A model generated the notes under the pieces. That model was given only the letters and a program-made list of their open reading frames with translations, did not search any database and was not told where the DNA came from. Positions 28,093 through 37,927 of a stretch of DNA of 48,000 nt are shown here, piece by piece. The DNA is taken from NCBI GenBank assembly GCA_947165755.1, contig CAMVBR010000002.1, forward strand, positions 1 through 48,000. The letters run 5' to 3'. Source of the stretch: an uncultured Clostridia bacterium. GTDB taxonomy: Bacteria; Bacillota; Clostridia; Oscillospirales; Acutalibacteraceae. Every line of letters begins with the position of its first letter. The first letter of the stretch is position 1. A program made the translations under genes and the position numbers.

Positions 28093-28839
28093 TTATATTA
28101 CGGCCATCCAGAAAAATTCAAGCAAACGGAATTTCACCTGAAAAACGTTTTGAAGATACGTCTCCGTTAACAGGGTAAGCGGACGAAGCAATTCGGAGTT
28201 CAACTGGAACGAAAACACTTTCTCAAACGGGGAAAAAACGATATGCCGCATCGCGGCAACCACAGCAAGCGGCACGTCGGGTGCATCTCCGCGCCTGCCG
28301 CAGTTCTTGCATAATAAATCGCCGGTAAGGCAATTAAAATACATGATATCAGTCTCAAAAGCACCGCACTCCGCGCAGGCGTGTATCGGCGGCGCATAAC
28401 CCGAAAGCACAGCGATCTGCAGTTCAAAAACGGCCTTGATGAGCAAAATCGGCCTGCGATCGCCGCACAGCAGATACAGCGCGTTCAAGGTCAACCGCAG
28501 ATATTCCTCTTCCGATTCCCCTTCGGGGACCGTTTTCAGCAGCACCTCGCAAAAATACTGCGCGAGCGTCATTTTCGGCATATCTTCACGAAGCGAAAAG
28601 AAGAGTTCTTTTACATCCGCCTCGTTGATATGATACACCTCGTTTTTTTCTGTAAAAGAAAAATTGCAGTATGAAAACAGAGAGCATCCGGCGTGCAGCT
28701 TGCTTTTCATGCCTCTGGCGCCTTTCGCAAACGCCCGCAGAATGCCCCTGGAACGGGTGAGCACAAATACGATCAGATCCGACTCCCCCGTGACCTTTGT
28801 TTTGATTACGATACCGTCCGCATCAAACTTTTCCATCAA
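28093..28839 (-). CDS. recO: DNA repair protein RecO
   Basis: DGIVIKTKVTGESDLIVFVLTRSRGILRAFAKGARGMKSK, CAECG...CKNCG zinc motif; adjacent to era. Confidence 0.95.
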   Translation of the reverse strand: MMEKFDADGIVIKTKVTGESDLIVFVLTRSRGILRAFAKGARGMKSKLHAGCSLFSYCNFSFTEKNEVYHINEADVKELFFSLREDMPKMTLAQYFCEVLLKTVPEGESEEEYLRLTLNALYLLCGDRRPILLIKAVFELQIAVLSGYAPPIHACAECGAFETDIMYFNCLTGDLLCKNCGRRGDAPDVPLAVVAAMRHIVFSPFEKVFSFQLNSELLRPLTLLTETYLQNVFQVKFRLLEFFWMAVI

Positions 28840-29738
28840 TCAAGACCGAAATTGCGGATCAGGCCCTCACGGTTCCGCCAATCTTCCTTTACCTTGACCC
28901 AGCATTTCAGATTGATCTTAACACCGAAAAACCGTTCAAGATCGATCCTGGCGCCGGTAGAGATCTTCTTGAGCATGGAACCGTTTTTGCCGATAATGAT
29001 CCCTTTGTGACTCTCTTTTTCACAGTAGATCGTGGCTTCAATATCAAGGATATCCGCTTCATCCCGTTCCCTGAACTTTTCTATCGCAACTGCGGTTCCG
29101 TGCGGCACTTCATTATCCAGATACATCAGCAGCTTTTCCCGGATATACTCGGCGGCAAGCGCCTTTTCGGGCTGATCGGTGAGAGTATCGTCGGCAAAAA
29201 AGTGTTCGCAGGGCACGCAGAGTTTTTTCAGCTCGTCCTTCAGCTCGTTCATACCGCTGCCATCCTTTGCGCTCACAGGCACAACGGCCGAAAAATCGCA
29301 AAGCGAGGCGAACGCCGCGATTCTTGAAAGCAGAAGCGTTTTATTTTCTATCGTATCGATCTTATTGATAGCCAGGATCGCGGGGATCCCCTCTTTTTTG
29401 ATCCTCTTTATCAGCGTCAGCTCGGCTTCGCGGATCTCGCCCTTTGGCTCGGTAACCAGCATGCAGGCGTCCACGTCGCGCAGACCGGCGGAAACGGCTT
29501 TCACCATTTTTTCACCGAGTTTCGTTTTCGGCGAATGATACCCCGGGGTATCCGTAAACACAAGCTGCGTCTCTTCCTCTGTAAGTACGCCGAGGATCCG
29601 GGTACGGGTCGTTTGCGGTTTCGGGGAAACAATGGCGATCTTTTCTCCCAACAGCCGGTTCAGAATCGAAGATTTGCCCACGTTCGGGCAGCCTACGATT
29701 GCAACGAACGCGCTTTTTGGTTCTTTACTCATACTCAT
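28836..29738 (-). CDS. era: GTPase Era
   Basis: VGCPNVGKSSILNRLLGEKIAIVSPKPQTTRTRI, DTPG, NKID, KH-domain IIGKNGSMLKKISTGARIDLERFFG. Confidence 0.98.
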   Translation of the reverse strand: MSMSKEPKSAFVAIVGCPNVGKSSILNRLLGEKIAIVSPKPQTTRTRILGVLTEEETQLVFTDTPGYHSPKTKLGEKMVKAVSAGLRDVDACMLVTEPKGEIREAELTLIKRIKKEGIPAILAINKIDTIENKTLLLSRIAAFASLCDFSAVVPVSAKDGSGMNELKDELKKLCVPCEHFFADDTLTDQPEKALAAEYIREKLLMYLDNEVPHGTAVAIEKFRERDEADILDIEATIYCEKESHKGIIIGKNGSMLKKISTGARIDLERFFGVKINLKCWVKVKEDWRNREGLIRNFGLD

Positions 29739-30247
29739 TCCTCATCCATATAATAGCTGGCGTTGCGCTTCAATCCGAGCTGCGTGAGCACTTCTTCTTC
29801 CTTCTCGCGCATATGCACAGCCTCAATGCCGCCGTTTACGTGATCGTACCCCAACAGGTGCAGCATGGAATGCACGGAAAGGAAGGCAATCTCGCGTTCC
29901 AGCGAATGGCCGTATTCCTCCGCCTGCTCCATCGCCTTTTCCACGGAGATCACGATATCGCCGAGCATATACGCGCCTGTATCGGGGTTTACGTCATATT
30001 CTCCGTTTTCCCCTAACGGAAAAGATAACACGTCCGTCGCCTTGTCGATGTTTCTGTGTTCACGGTTCAACGCTCGGATCATTTCATTGTCTACGAATCT
30101 GACGCTGATCTCTGCGGACCCATGAAACTGCTCCAGCCGCAGCACAGCAACACAGCTGCGGCGAATAAGCAGCCGTACCTGTGAAGGGATCTTCACCGTT
30201 TTCTGGTCGTTTGAAATAATCACTTTGATTTTATCTGTCATGTGCAT
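29735..30247 (-). CDS. ybeY: rRNA maturation RNase YbeY
   Basis: ALNREHRNIDKATDVLSFP, LGDIVIS, SVHSMLHLLGYDH metal motif. Confidence 0.96.
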   Translation of the reverse strand: MHMTDKIKVIISNDQKTVKIPSQVRLLIRRSCVAVLRLEQFHGSAEISVRFVDNEMIRALNREHRNIDKATDVLSFPLGENGEYDVNPDTGAYMLGDIVISVEKAMEQAEEYGHSLEREIAFLSVHSMLHLLGYDHVNGGIEAVHMREKEEEVLTQLGLKRNASYYMDEE

Positions 30248-30317
30248 CCCCTTTTCTATAAATAATTAAATTCACTTTTCCCCGGATCTGAAAGCGCCCA
30301 AATGAGCAAGTATCTAC

Positions 30318-31277
30318 TTAGCTCTTCGGCTTTTCGGCGTGTTCATACGCCCGTATGATATCCTGCACCAGCTTATGCCGGACCACGTCTTTCTCGGTGA
30401 ATCGAACCGCCTTGATATCCTCTATATTCTTTAATATCCTTACTGCTTCCTTCAACCCCGATTTTTTGCCGTCGGGAAGGTCGATCTGCGTAATATCTCC
30501 CGTTACCACGATTTTTGAGTTGAAGCCGAGTCGGGTCAGGAACATTTTCATCTGCTCCGGCGTAGTATTCTGCGCCTCGTCAAGAATAATAAAGCTGTCG
30601 TCAAGCGTACGTCCGCGCATATATGCCAAGGGCGCGACCTCAATGCTTCCCTTTTCCTGATATTTTTGGAAATTATCCGCCCCCAGCATTTCAAACAGGG
30701 CGTCGTACAACGGACGCAGATACGGATCTACCTTTTGCTGCAGGTCCCCGGGCAAAAAACCGAGCTTTTCACCCGCTTCCACGGCCGGCCGTGTAAGAAT
30801 GATACGGCTTACTTCTTTTGCGCGGAACGCCTTGACCGCCATCGCAACCGCAAGATACGTTTTACCCGTACCTGCGGGGCCAACGCCGAATACGATGGTA
30901 TGATTTGCGATCTGCTCTATATAATTCTTCTGCCCCAGCGTTTTCGGTTTTACCGGCTTGCCGCTCATGGTGATACAGATACAGTCCGAAGAAAGGGATG
31001 AGAGCTTTTCTTCGCTGCCTTCGTTAACAAGCGAAATGCAGTAACGTACGTTTTGCTCATTCAGCTCTTCGCCCTTATTTATCAGCATCAAAAGGCCTTC
31101 CAGCGCTTTTGCGGCGCAGCTGACCCTGTCGGGCTCTCCGGTGATTTTTATAACCGAACCCCGGTTCACGATCCTCACACCGTACTCGTTCTCGATCAGC
31201 TTTACGTTTTCGTCAAAGCTGCCGAACAGGCCGACCGCATCCTCCATGCGTTCTATATTAATGATTTGCTCATACAT
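30318..31277 (-). CDS. PhoH family ATPase
   Basis: KPKTLGQKNYIEQIANHTIVFGVGPAGTGKTYLAVAMAVKA, FIILDEAQNTTPEQMKMFLTRLGF. Confidence 0.95.
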   Translation of the reverse strand: MYEQIINIERMEDAVGLFGSFDENVKLIENEYGVRIVNRGSVIKITGEPDRVSCAAKALEGLLMLINKGEELNEQNVRYCISLVNEGSEEKLSSLSSDCICITMSGKPVKPKTLGQKNYIEQIANHTIVFGVGPAGTGKTYLAVAMAVKAFRAKEVSRIILTRPAVEAGEKLGFLPGDLQQKVDPYLRPLYDALFEMLGADNFQKYQEKGSIEVAPLAYMRGRTLDDSFIILDEAQNTTPEQMKMFLTRLGFNSKIVVTGDITQIDLPDGKKSGLKEAVRILKNIEDIKAVRFTEKDVVRHKLVQDIIRAYEHAEKPKS

Positions 31278-31295
31278 TGGATCTGTTTTCTCCCA

Positions 31296-31859
31296 TCATA
31301 ACTTCAGAGATTCGATCACGCCGGAATAAAGATTCCCGGGGGACGCCATGAAGGAATCCGCTACGGCGTTCGCCTGAATGCTGTCTGAGGCATAGAGAAG
31401 CGTTTCCATCATAACAGTATTCCCGTCCGTGATCGTAAGCTTTACGTGATATCCTTTTTTCAAACGGATGATCTCAGCTTTTGCCCCCCTGGCCGCCCGT
31501 TCACGCGCAAGAAGCTCCAAGGCGCTTGCGACCGCGGTTTTGCGCACGACCTCGGGAAGGTCGGTTTCCAGCCTGTCGGCAACCTCGCGTCCTTTTTGCG
31601 TCAGCGAAAAATACTCGTCGTCCTCACGCACGTCGCTTGAGATCAGGCCGTCCTCCTGCAAAACGCTTAGGGCATCGTTCACCTCGAAAAAATTCGCCAG
31701 GGACGTACTCTGCAGCACCTCGTTCAAGCCTGATTTCGAAAAAGGGACGTCAAGACTTTTCAGAATATAACACAACAAAATGCGGATGTCTCCTTTGTTG
31801 CGCATACCGAAAACAGTGATCCCCTCCGTAAGCGCGTCATATTTTTTTTCCATAATCAA
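31296..31859 (-). CDS. DUF4364-like protein
   Basis: DIRILLCYILKSLDVPFSKSGLNEVLQ...NFFEVNDALSVLQEDGLI...YFSLTQKGREVADRLETDLP. Confidence 0.75.
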   Translation of the reverse strand: MIMEKKYDALTEGITVFGMRNKGDIRILLCYILKSLDVPFSKSGLNEVLQSTSLANFFEVNDALSVLQEDGLISSDVREDDEYFSLTQKGREVADRLETDLPEVVRKTAVASALELLARERAARGAKAEIIRLKKGYHVKLTITDGNTVMMETLLYASDSIQANAVADSFMASPGNLYSGVIESLKL

Positions 31860-31867
31860 CTCCGGCT

Positions 31868-34012
31868 TCAGTTTATTCTCAGAAAATCATACGGCGGCAC
31901 GGAAACGCTGCCGATATTCACGGAATAATTATTATAGTTCACGTATACGATCGCGCCGTTGTCATACGTTACAACGGTCACGCCGTCATTCACAGCTTCA
32001 TGTCCCACGATCCTGCGATCCGAAAGATCCGCCATCGTCTGCGATGCCCGGACGTAAAAATCCGCAACGTCCGAATACGTTCTTTCGTAATAAAACGCGG
32101 ATGAAGGAAGAAAATCCCATTCCACCGCAAGGCTCGCGCCGTATTCCACGCTTTTCAGCATGGAAAGGACGGGGATCTCCGCTTTGTTGCACGCGCCCAT
32201 GGAATACACAACGGACCCATGCAATATCATTTGCAGCAAAGGCACGGGCGTATAAGCGGCGGAGGACGCAAAAACCGTTGTTTCCGGCAAAGAAAGAATA
32301 CCGTCGGCATTTTTCAGAAACCGGAAGCCGCCGCCGTTTAGGCACACACGCCCCCGCGCGGCAATCGACGAAAGCCCGGCGCCGATCAGCCCAGCCGTTT
32401 TTTCAGCCCCGACAGCTGCGTCAGCATAAACAAACGAGGCGTCGTTTACCGCAATGCCGTCGAGCGGTAAACCGGTTGTACTTTGCAGAAGACGGAGCAC
32501 GTGCTTTTCGATCCGCGCCGAAGATGCGGCATAACGCTTTCCGGGGCTTGCGGAAACAAAGGGGTAAAGCGGATTCTTAATTTCGACGATCTGTTTCTTT
32601 CCCTGCAGATCCACCGAGGCAAACGCCGGGGAAGATTCCGTAAACAGATTCACGGACGCAAAAACAGGTATATTCTGCGCGTTTGCGTATTCACAGAGCG
32701 AGCGAAGGTCTTTTTTTCCTCCTGCGGAACGGATCACGTGATAGTTCATCGTCTGATACAAACCGCCGTTAAAAATCCCGTTCAGATACAGGCAGATCCC
32801 GTTTACACCTTTTGCCTTGAGCAGCCCGGTGACCTCTTCCGCCTGCTCGAACGTGCCTACGCTTGTTGCGCGTTTTCCATCAACGCTGAAAAGGAACGAC
32901 ACGTTCATGGGATATTCGCCCTTTGCGGCGGTAGTCTCCGTAAGAAATCCTGCGCGGATCAGCATTTCCCTGAACGCCGCAGCCATCGGGGCATATTCGC
33001 CCGACGTTCCGTGAAGAATCTGATAACACACCTCGATCGTTCCCGTATAGGTCGAGCCAAACATATAAGTGTTTTTCGTTGTCTGATATGGCGTGATATT
33101 GAATTCGGGGTATACAAGATTGACGCCGTCCGTGTTTGCCGTCGCTCGAATCGCACGCACAGAAGCGATGGCGTCGCCCTTTGTGATCAACCCTGCCGCG
33201 GATACGTTACCGTGGCTTACGCCGAAGCAGCCGACCGCTGCCGGCGCCGTATTGACGCCGTTCTCATTGCTGTAAAGCCGGAAGGTAAGGTTTTGTGTTT
33301 CATAATCCGATCGATCCGTACGGATCAAAGCGCCGCATCCGTCGGGCACAACAAGATAGTCTCCGAATCCTGCGGAAGCGTCTTTTGTGCCGTCGGGAAG
33401 CGCGCCGAAATACGGCAATACCGCCAATGATTCCAACACATATCCATCCGACACGAAAATTTCATCACATTCCACGGAAACGCGCAGTTCATTGTCTTGC
33501 AGAGTAAATACAACCGGGATCCGTACATACAGCTCACCCGGCGCAAGCGTTTCCGGCGTTTTCGCCGCAACGGAAGCAAGATCGGACATACCGTAAACGA
33601 TCTTTAACCCGGCGTCTGGTTTTTCATAACGGAAACCGCCGTATGCCACGCTGTGGTCCTGCGTATTCAGATAACACCGATCCTTCTCCGATACAACGGC
33701 GGCGGTCAGCACCGCGCCGGATAAATTCCAGTATAACGGCAGCGCAGTCCAGTAAGCGTCCGCTTCCTTATCAAGTACGGCAACGCCTCCCGTTCGCCGA
33801 TCGAACAGCAAAGACAGCCGTTCGGATGAAATAATTGTCTCAAAATCATCGGCAGTCGCCATGTGCAGTGCGGTGGTACCTACCGCGCCGCTGCGGATCT
33901 CGCTGCTGAGAGGAAACGAACGTACACCCGCGGGACGGCGCGCGCAGGCAGATAAAAACAATTCAATCAATATCAGCACTATGGCAAGGGGCCATTTTAA
34001 CTTCCGGGTCAT
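31868..34012 (-). CDS. secreted lipoprotein, DUF5696-like
   Basis: Lipobox LSAC; ERLSLLFDRRTGGVAVLDKEADAYWTA pattern; YGASLAVEWDFLPSSAFYYERTYSDVADFY. Family call by recollection. Confidence 0.6.
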   Translation of the reverse strand: MTRKLKWPLAIVLILIELFLSACARRPAGVRSFPLSSEIRSGAVGTTALHMATADDFETIISSERLSLLFDRRTGGVAVLDKEADAYWTALPLYWNLSGAVLTAAVVSEKDRCYLNTQDHSVAYGGFRYEKPDAGLKIVYGMSDLASVAAKTPETLAPGELYVRIPVVFTLQDNELRVSVECDEIFVSDGYVLESLAVLPYFGALPDGTKDASAGFGDYLVVPDGCGALIRTDRSDYETQNLTFRLYSNENGVNTAPAAVGCFGVSHGNVSAAGLITKGDAIASVRAIRATANTDGVNLVYPEFNITPYQTTKNTYMFGSTYTGTIEVCYQILHGTSGEYAPMAAAFREMLIRAGFLTETTAAKGEYPMNVSFLFSVDGKRATSVGTFEQAEEVTGLLKAKGVNGICLYLNGIFNGGLYQTMNYHVIRSAGGKKDLRSLCEYANAQNIPVFASVNLFTESSPAFASVDLQGKKQIVEIKNPLYPFVSASPGKRYAASSARIEKHVLRLLQSTTGLPLDGIAVNDASFVYADAAVGAEKTAGLIGAGLSSIAARGRVCLNGGGFRFLKNADGILSLPETTVFASSAAYTPVPLLQMILHGSVVYSMGACNKAEIPVLSMLKSVEYGASLAVEWDFLPSSAFYYERTYSDVADFYVRASQTMADLSDRRIVGHEAVNDGVTVVTYDNGAIVYVNYNNYSVNIGSVSVPPYDFLRIN

Positions 34013-34127
34013 GCATTTCCTCCGATGATATACAGAGTTATTTTAACACAACTTATTTTGAATAGCAAGGGAAATGCGCAGGTTTCATCAAAAAATCAGA
34101 GCGCCCGCTTCAGGCGCTCCGATCTTA

Positions 34128-35120
34128 TCATCTTTCTTCCCGGAAATAAGAGGTACCGAGACTTGCGGGAGGCATATTTTCGCGTTTATTGCGGATGCTG
34201 ATGAAGATCAGCACGGCAACGGTCACAAGATAGGGCATCATCTTGATGATCTCCTTCATCGGCGCGGAAAGCCCGGGAATGTATACGCAAAGGATATACA
34301 GACCGCCGAAAATCAGAGAACACAGAATAGAGTTTTTCGGCTTCCACAGGGCAAAGATAACAATGGCAATGGCAAGCCAGCCCTTATCGCCAAAGCCGCC
34401 GTTCGTCCAGCCGCCGCCGGTGGAATCCATAACGAAATACAGTCCGCCGAGGCCTGCGATCATACCGCCGATCAGCGTAGCCAGATACTTATACGCGGTC
34501 ACGTTGACGCCGGCAGCGTCCGCCGTTGCGGGCGACTCGCCCACCGCGCGGAGCGCAAGACCGTATCTGGTTTTGTTCAGGAACCATGAAGCAAGCAGCG
34601 CAATGATAATGGCGAGATACGCAAGGAACCCGTAAGAGAACAGAAGCGTTCCCACAACCGGGATCTTTGAAAGAAACGGGATCGTGGTTCTGTATGCCGC
34701 GCTCGTGGCAGCAAGGTAGATGGAACCGGTCTCCCCGAAGAATTTCAGCAGCGAACCGCCGAAGAAGTTGCCTACGCCCACGCCGAAAATGGTGAGGGCA
34801 AGACCAGTCACGTTCTGATTGGCGCGCAGCGTAACGGTAAGAAAGCTGTAGATGAGCGCCATAATTGCGGAACCGAACAGCGAGGCAAACAGTGAAATGA
34901 GAACGGCAATGATGCCGATGGGGTTCTCGGTATAATGCTCGTAGAGATAGCCGCCGATGATACCGGAAATACCGCCCATATACATGATGCCGGGTATACC
35001 GAGGTTCAAATGGCCGCTCTTCTCGGTGATGATCTCACCGGTGGAGCCGTAGATCAGCGGGATCCCCTGAACGACGGAAGCGGCAAGAAAAGCAATGATT
35101 TTTGTTACAATGATCGGCAT
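34128..35120 (-). CDS. ABC transporter permease (BMP-type nucleoside uptake system)
   Basis: STGEIITEKSGHLNLGIPGIMYMGG, RAVGESPATADAAGVNVTAYKYLATLIGG; multi-TM. Confidence 0.9.
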   Translation of the reverse strand: MPIIVTKIIAFLAASVVQGIPLIYGSTGEIITEKSGHLNLGIPGIMYMGGISGIIGGYLYEHYTENPIGIIAVLISLFASLFGSAIMALIYSFLTVTLRANQNVTGLALTIFGVGVGNFFGGSLLKFFGETGSIYLAATSAAYRTTIPFLSKIPVVGTLLFSYGFLAYLAIIIALLASWFLNKTRYGLALRAVGESPATADAAGVNVTAYKYLATLIGGMIAGLGGLYFVMDSTGGGWTNGGFGDKGWLAIAIVIFALWKPKNSILCSLIFGGLYILCVYIPGLSAPMKEIIKMMPYLVTVAVLIFISIRNKRENMPPASLGTSYFREER

Positions 35121-35123
35121 TTC

Positions 35124-36305
35124 TTAACCCTCCCTATGCGTTTTTACGATTCTGTAGTTGATGAAGAACTCGCAGCCTATAATGAAAAAGATGATGATAC
35201 CGGTAATGATATCGCCTACGCTTTCATTAAATCCCATATTCATGGCAATATCGCTGGCTCCTTTTCCAAGGAATACGATCAGGAACGAAGTGAGGATCAT
35301 CATCAGCGGATTGAATTTCGCAAGCCAGGCAACGATAATGGCAGTGAAACCGTAGCCCCTGTCCAGACCGGTGGTGATGCTGTGGTCGGTACCGGATACA
35401 AGAAGGAATCCGGATACGCCGCAAAGCAAGCCGGAAAAGACAAGCGTCCGTATTATGACCTTTTTCACGTTGATACCGATATAGTTTGCTGTATTCACGC
35501 TCTCACCAACAACGCTCAGTTCGTAACCGTGTTTGGAATAGCGCAAATATACGAACATAACGACGGTAAGACATAAAACGATCAGAATATTGAAAAAGTA
35601 ATTTTTCGCGGAGGGATGCATGCCCCATGCATCGGGGAAAACCATTGCGGGCATCCAGCCGATTTTTGAATTCTGATTTACAACGCCCATGACCTGAGAT
35701 CCGTTCGGCACCCAAACGTTGATCATGCAGGAAACGAGCTGAATGGCGATGTAGTTCATCATCAGGGTGAACAGGGATTCGTTCGTATTCCAGCGGGCCT
35801 TGAACAGGGCGGGGATCACGGCCCAGATCACGCCGCCCACAACGGCCGCGATCAGCATAAGCACGAGCACAAGCCATTTGTGCGTGGCCCAGAAACCGTT
35901 GTTGAGATAGAACATAACGGCAACGGAGCACAGGCCGCCGAACAGCACCTGCCCCTGCGCGCCGAGGTTCCAGTACTTCATTTTGAAGGCGGGCGTTACG
36001 GCAAGGGCGATCACGAGCAGCATGCACAATTCCTGCAGCATGGCCCAGAATTTACGCCCGGTAAAGATCTGCGCGAAAAAGCCTTTGTCAATGGATTTAT
36101 TATATACGCCGAAGCTTGCTTCGTAAACGAGCTTCATCGCTTCGAGCGGGGATTTCTTGGTAAGGATCAGAAGAACAAGAGAAGATACGCCGAGGGCCGC
36201 GATAATGGCGATCGCACGGATCAGAACCGATTTCCAACCGGCAATGGCAGGCCGCTTGACTATGTGAAAAGGAGGTTCATGGATTTTATTCTGTTTTGCC
36301 ATCAT
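35124..36305 (-). CDS. ABC transporter permease (BMP-type nucleoside uptake system)
   Basis: MKYWNLGAQGQVLFGGL, VVGESVNTANYIGINVKKVII; multi-TM. Confidence 0.9.
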   Translation of the reverse strand: MMAKQNKIHEPPFHIVKRPAIAGWKSVLIRAIAIIAALGVSSLVLLILTKKSPLEAMKLVYEASFGVYNKSIDKGFFAQIFTGRKFWAMLQELCMLLVIALAVTPAFKMKYWNLGAQGQVLFGGLCSVAVMFYLNNGFWATHKWLVLVLMLIAAVVGGVIWAVIPALFKARWNTNESLFTLMMNYIAIQLVSCMINVWVPNGSQVMGVVNQNSKIGWMPAMVFPDAWGMHPSAKNYFFNILIVLCLTVVMFVYLRYSKHGYELSVVGESVNTANYIGINVKKVIIRTLVFSGLLCGVSGFLLVSGTDHSITTGLDRGYGFTAIIVAWLAKFNPLMMILTSFLIVFLGKGASDIAMNMGFNESVGDIITGIIIFFIIGCEFFINYRIVKTHREG

Positions 36306-37831
36306 TCATTCCCTCCCGTATGCTTCGTCATCAGCAGGCCGATCTCGTTCTTCTTTGCGGTGGGGCCGTCGATGATACCGGTCACCCGACCCGCGCAAAG
36401 CACGAGGATACGGTCGCATAGCTCAATGAGCACGTCAAGATCTTCGCCGACGAAGATCACGGCCACGCCATTTTTCTTCTGTTCGTTGAGCAGGTTATAG
36501 ATTGCGTAGGAGGAATTGATATCCAATCCTCTTACGGGGTACGCCGCCATCAGCACCGTGGGAGCGGCGGCGATCTCGCGGCCAACAAGCACCTTTTGCA
36601 CGTTGCCGCCGGAAAGCCTTCTGACCGGCGTCGTGGGACCGGGCGTTACCACCTCAAGATCCTCGATCACCTTATCGGCAAGCGCCTTCGGCGCTTTTCT
36701 TTCGAGGAATACGGAATTGCCCTTTTTATAAGAGCGGAGCATCATGTTATCGATGATATCCATGTTGCCCACAAGGCCCATGCCGAGGCGGTCTTCCGGC
36801 ACGAAGGAAAGCCGTACGCCGAGATCGCGGATCTGGATCGGCGTTTTATTGCGGAGGTCTTCTGCGTTGCCCGTGGAGGGGTTCATATAGACGATCTCAC
36901 CGCCGTCGAGCTTCTGCAGCCCCGCGATAGCCTCCAAAAGCTCCTTCTGTCCGCTGCCGGCGATGCCTGCGATACCGAGGATCTCGCCCGATCTGGCGGT
37001 AAAGCTGATATCGTCGAGCACCTTGACGCCGTCGTGGTTCGTAAAATCGATACCTTTCACCACAAGACGGTCCGTACTGTTTTCGGGCGTGGAGCGCTCG
37101 ATATTCAGGTCGATCTTTTTACCGACCATCATTTCTGTGAGCTGCGCCTCATCTGTTTGGCTTGTTTCCACAGTGCCGATATATTCGCCCTTGCGCAGTA
37201 CAACAACGTTATCGGAAATGGAAAGCACCTCGTGCAGCTTGTGCGTGATAATGATAATGGATTTGCCGTCTTCCTTCATTTTGCGTAAAACGGCAAACAG
37301 CTTTTCGGTTTCGTGGGGTGTGAGCACCGCAGTGGGCTCGTCCAAAATCAGAATATTGGCGCCGCGATACAGCACCTTGATGATCTCTACCGTCTGCTTT
37401 TCGGAAACGGACATCTCGTAGATCTTCTTATCGGGATCGATATCGAAGCCGTATTTTTCAGTGATCTCGCGCACGCGGGCGGAAACCTGCTTTATATCGT
37501 ATTTTCCTTTTTCTTTCAGTCCGAGTACAATGTTTTCCGCGGCGGAGAACAGCTCAACAAGCTTGAAATGCTGGTGGATCATGCCGATGCCGTACTTAAA
37601 GGCATCCTTTGGGGATTTGATGACGACCTCTTTCCCGTTGATGAAGATCTGCCCCTCATCGGGAAAATAAATGCCGGAGATCATATTCATGAGCGTGGTT
37701 TTTCCGCTGCCGTTTTCACCCAGCAGCGCAACGATCTCGCCCGCATCAACGGAAAGGCTGATGTTTTTATTTGCTACGATCTGGCCGAAGGTCTTTGTAA
37801 TGTTTTTTAATTCGATCGCAGGAGCACTCAA
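36302..37831 (-). CDS. ABC transporter ATP-binding protein (two NBDs; nucleoside type)
   Basis: ITKTFGQIVANKNISLSVDAGEIVALLGENGSGKTTLMNMISG, second NBD with GIAGSGQKELLEAI. Confidence 0.93.
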   Translation of the reverse strand: MSAPAIELKNITKTFGQIVANKNISLSVDAGEIVALLGENGSGKTTLMNMISGIYFPDEGQIFINGKEVVIKSPKDAFKYGIGMIHQHFKLVELFSAAENIVLGLKEKGKYDIKQVSARVREITEKYGFDIDPDKKIYEMSVSEKQTVEIIKVLYRGANILILDEPTAVLTPHETEKLFAVLRKMKEDGKSIIIITHKLHEVLSISDNVVVLRKGEYIGTVETSQTDEAQLTEMMVGKKIDLNIERSTPENSTDRLVVKGIDFTNHDGVKVLDDISFTARSGEILGIAGIAGSGQKELLEAIAGLQKLDGGEIVYMNPSTGNAEDLRNKTPIQIRDLGVRLSFVPEDRLGMGLVGNMDIIDNMMLRSYKKGNSVFLERKAPKALADKVIEDLEVVTPGPTTPVRRLSGGNVQKVLVGREIAAAPTVLMAAYPVRGLDINSSYAIYNLLNEQKKNGVAVIFVGEDLDVLIELCDRILVLCAGRVTGIIDGPTAKKNEIGLLMTKHTGGNE

Positions 37832-37865
37832 GCCTGTTTACCTCCTCAATGTATTTGCGTTTCTG

Positions 37866-37902
37866 AAAAAAACCGCGGGCGGAGCGTATGAGCGCTTCGC
37901 CC
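37866..37902 (-). terminator. intra-operon attenuating terminator between BMP lipoprotein and ATPase genes
   Basis: Minus strand GGGCGAAGCGCTCATACGCTCCGCCC-GCGG-TTTTTTT. Confidence 0.7.
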
Positions 37903-37927
37903 TTGGTATAAAAGATAGATTTACTTA

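Noticed and set aside
32483-33430. 315-aa ORF (+) opposite the DUF5696-like lipoprotein
   Set aside because: No motif or RBS; shadow ORF.
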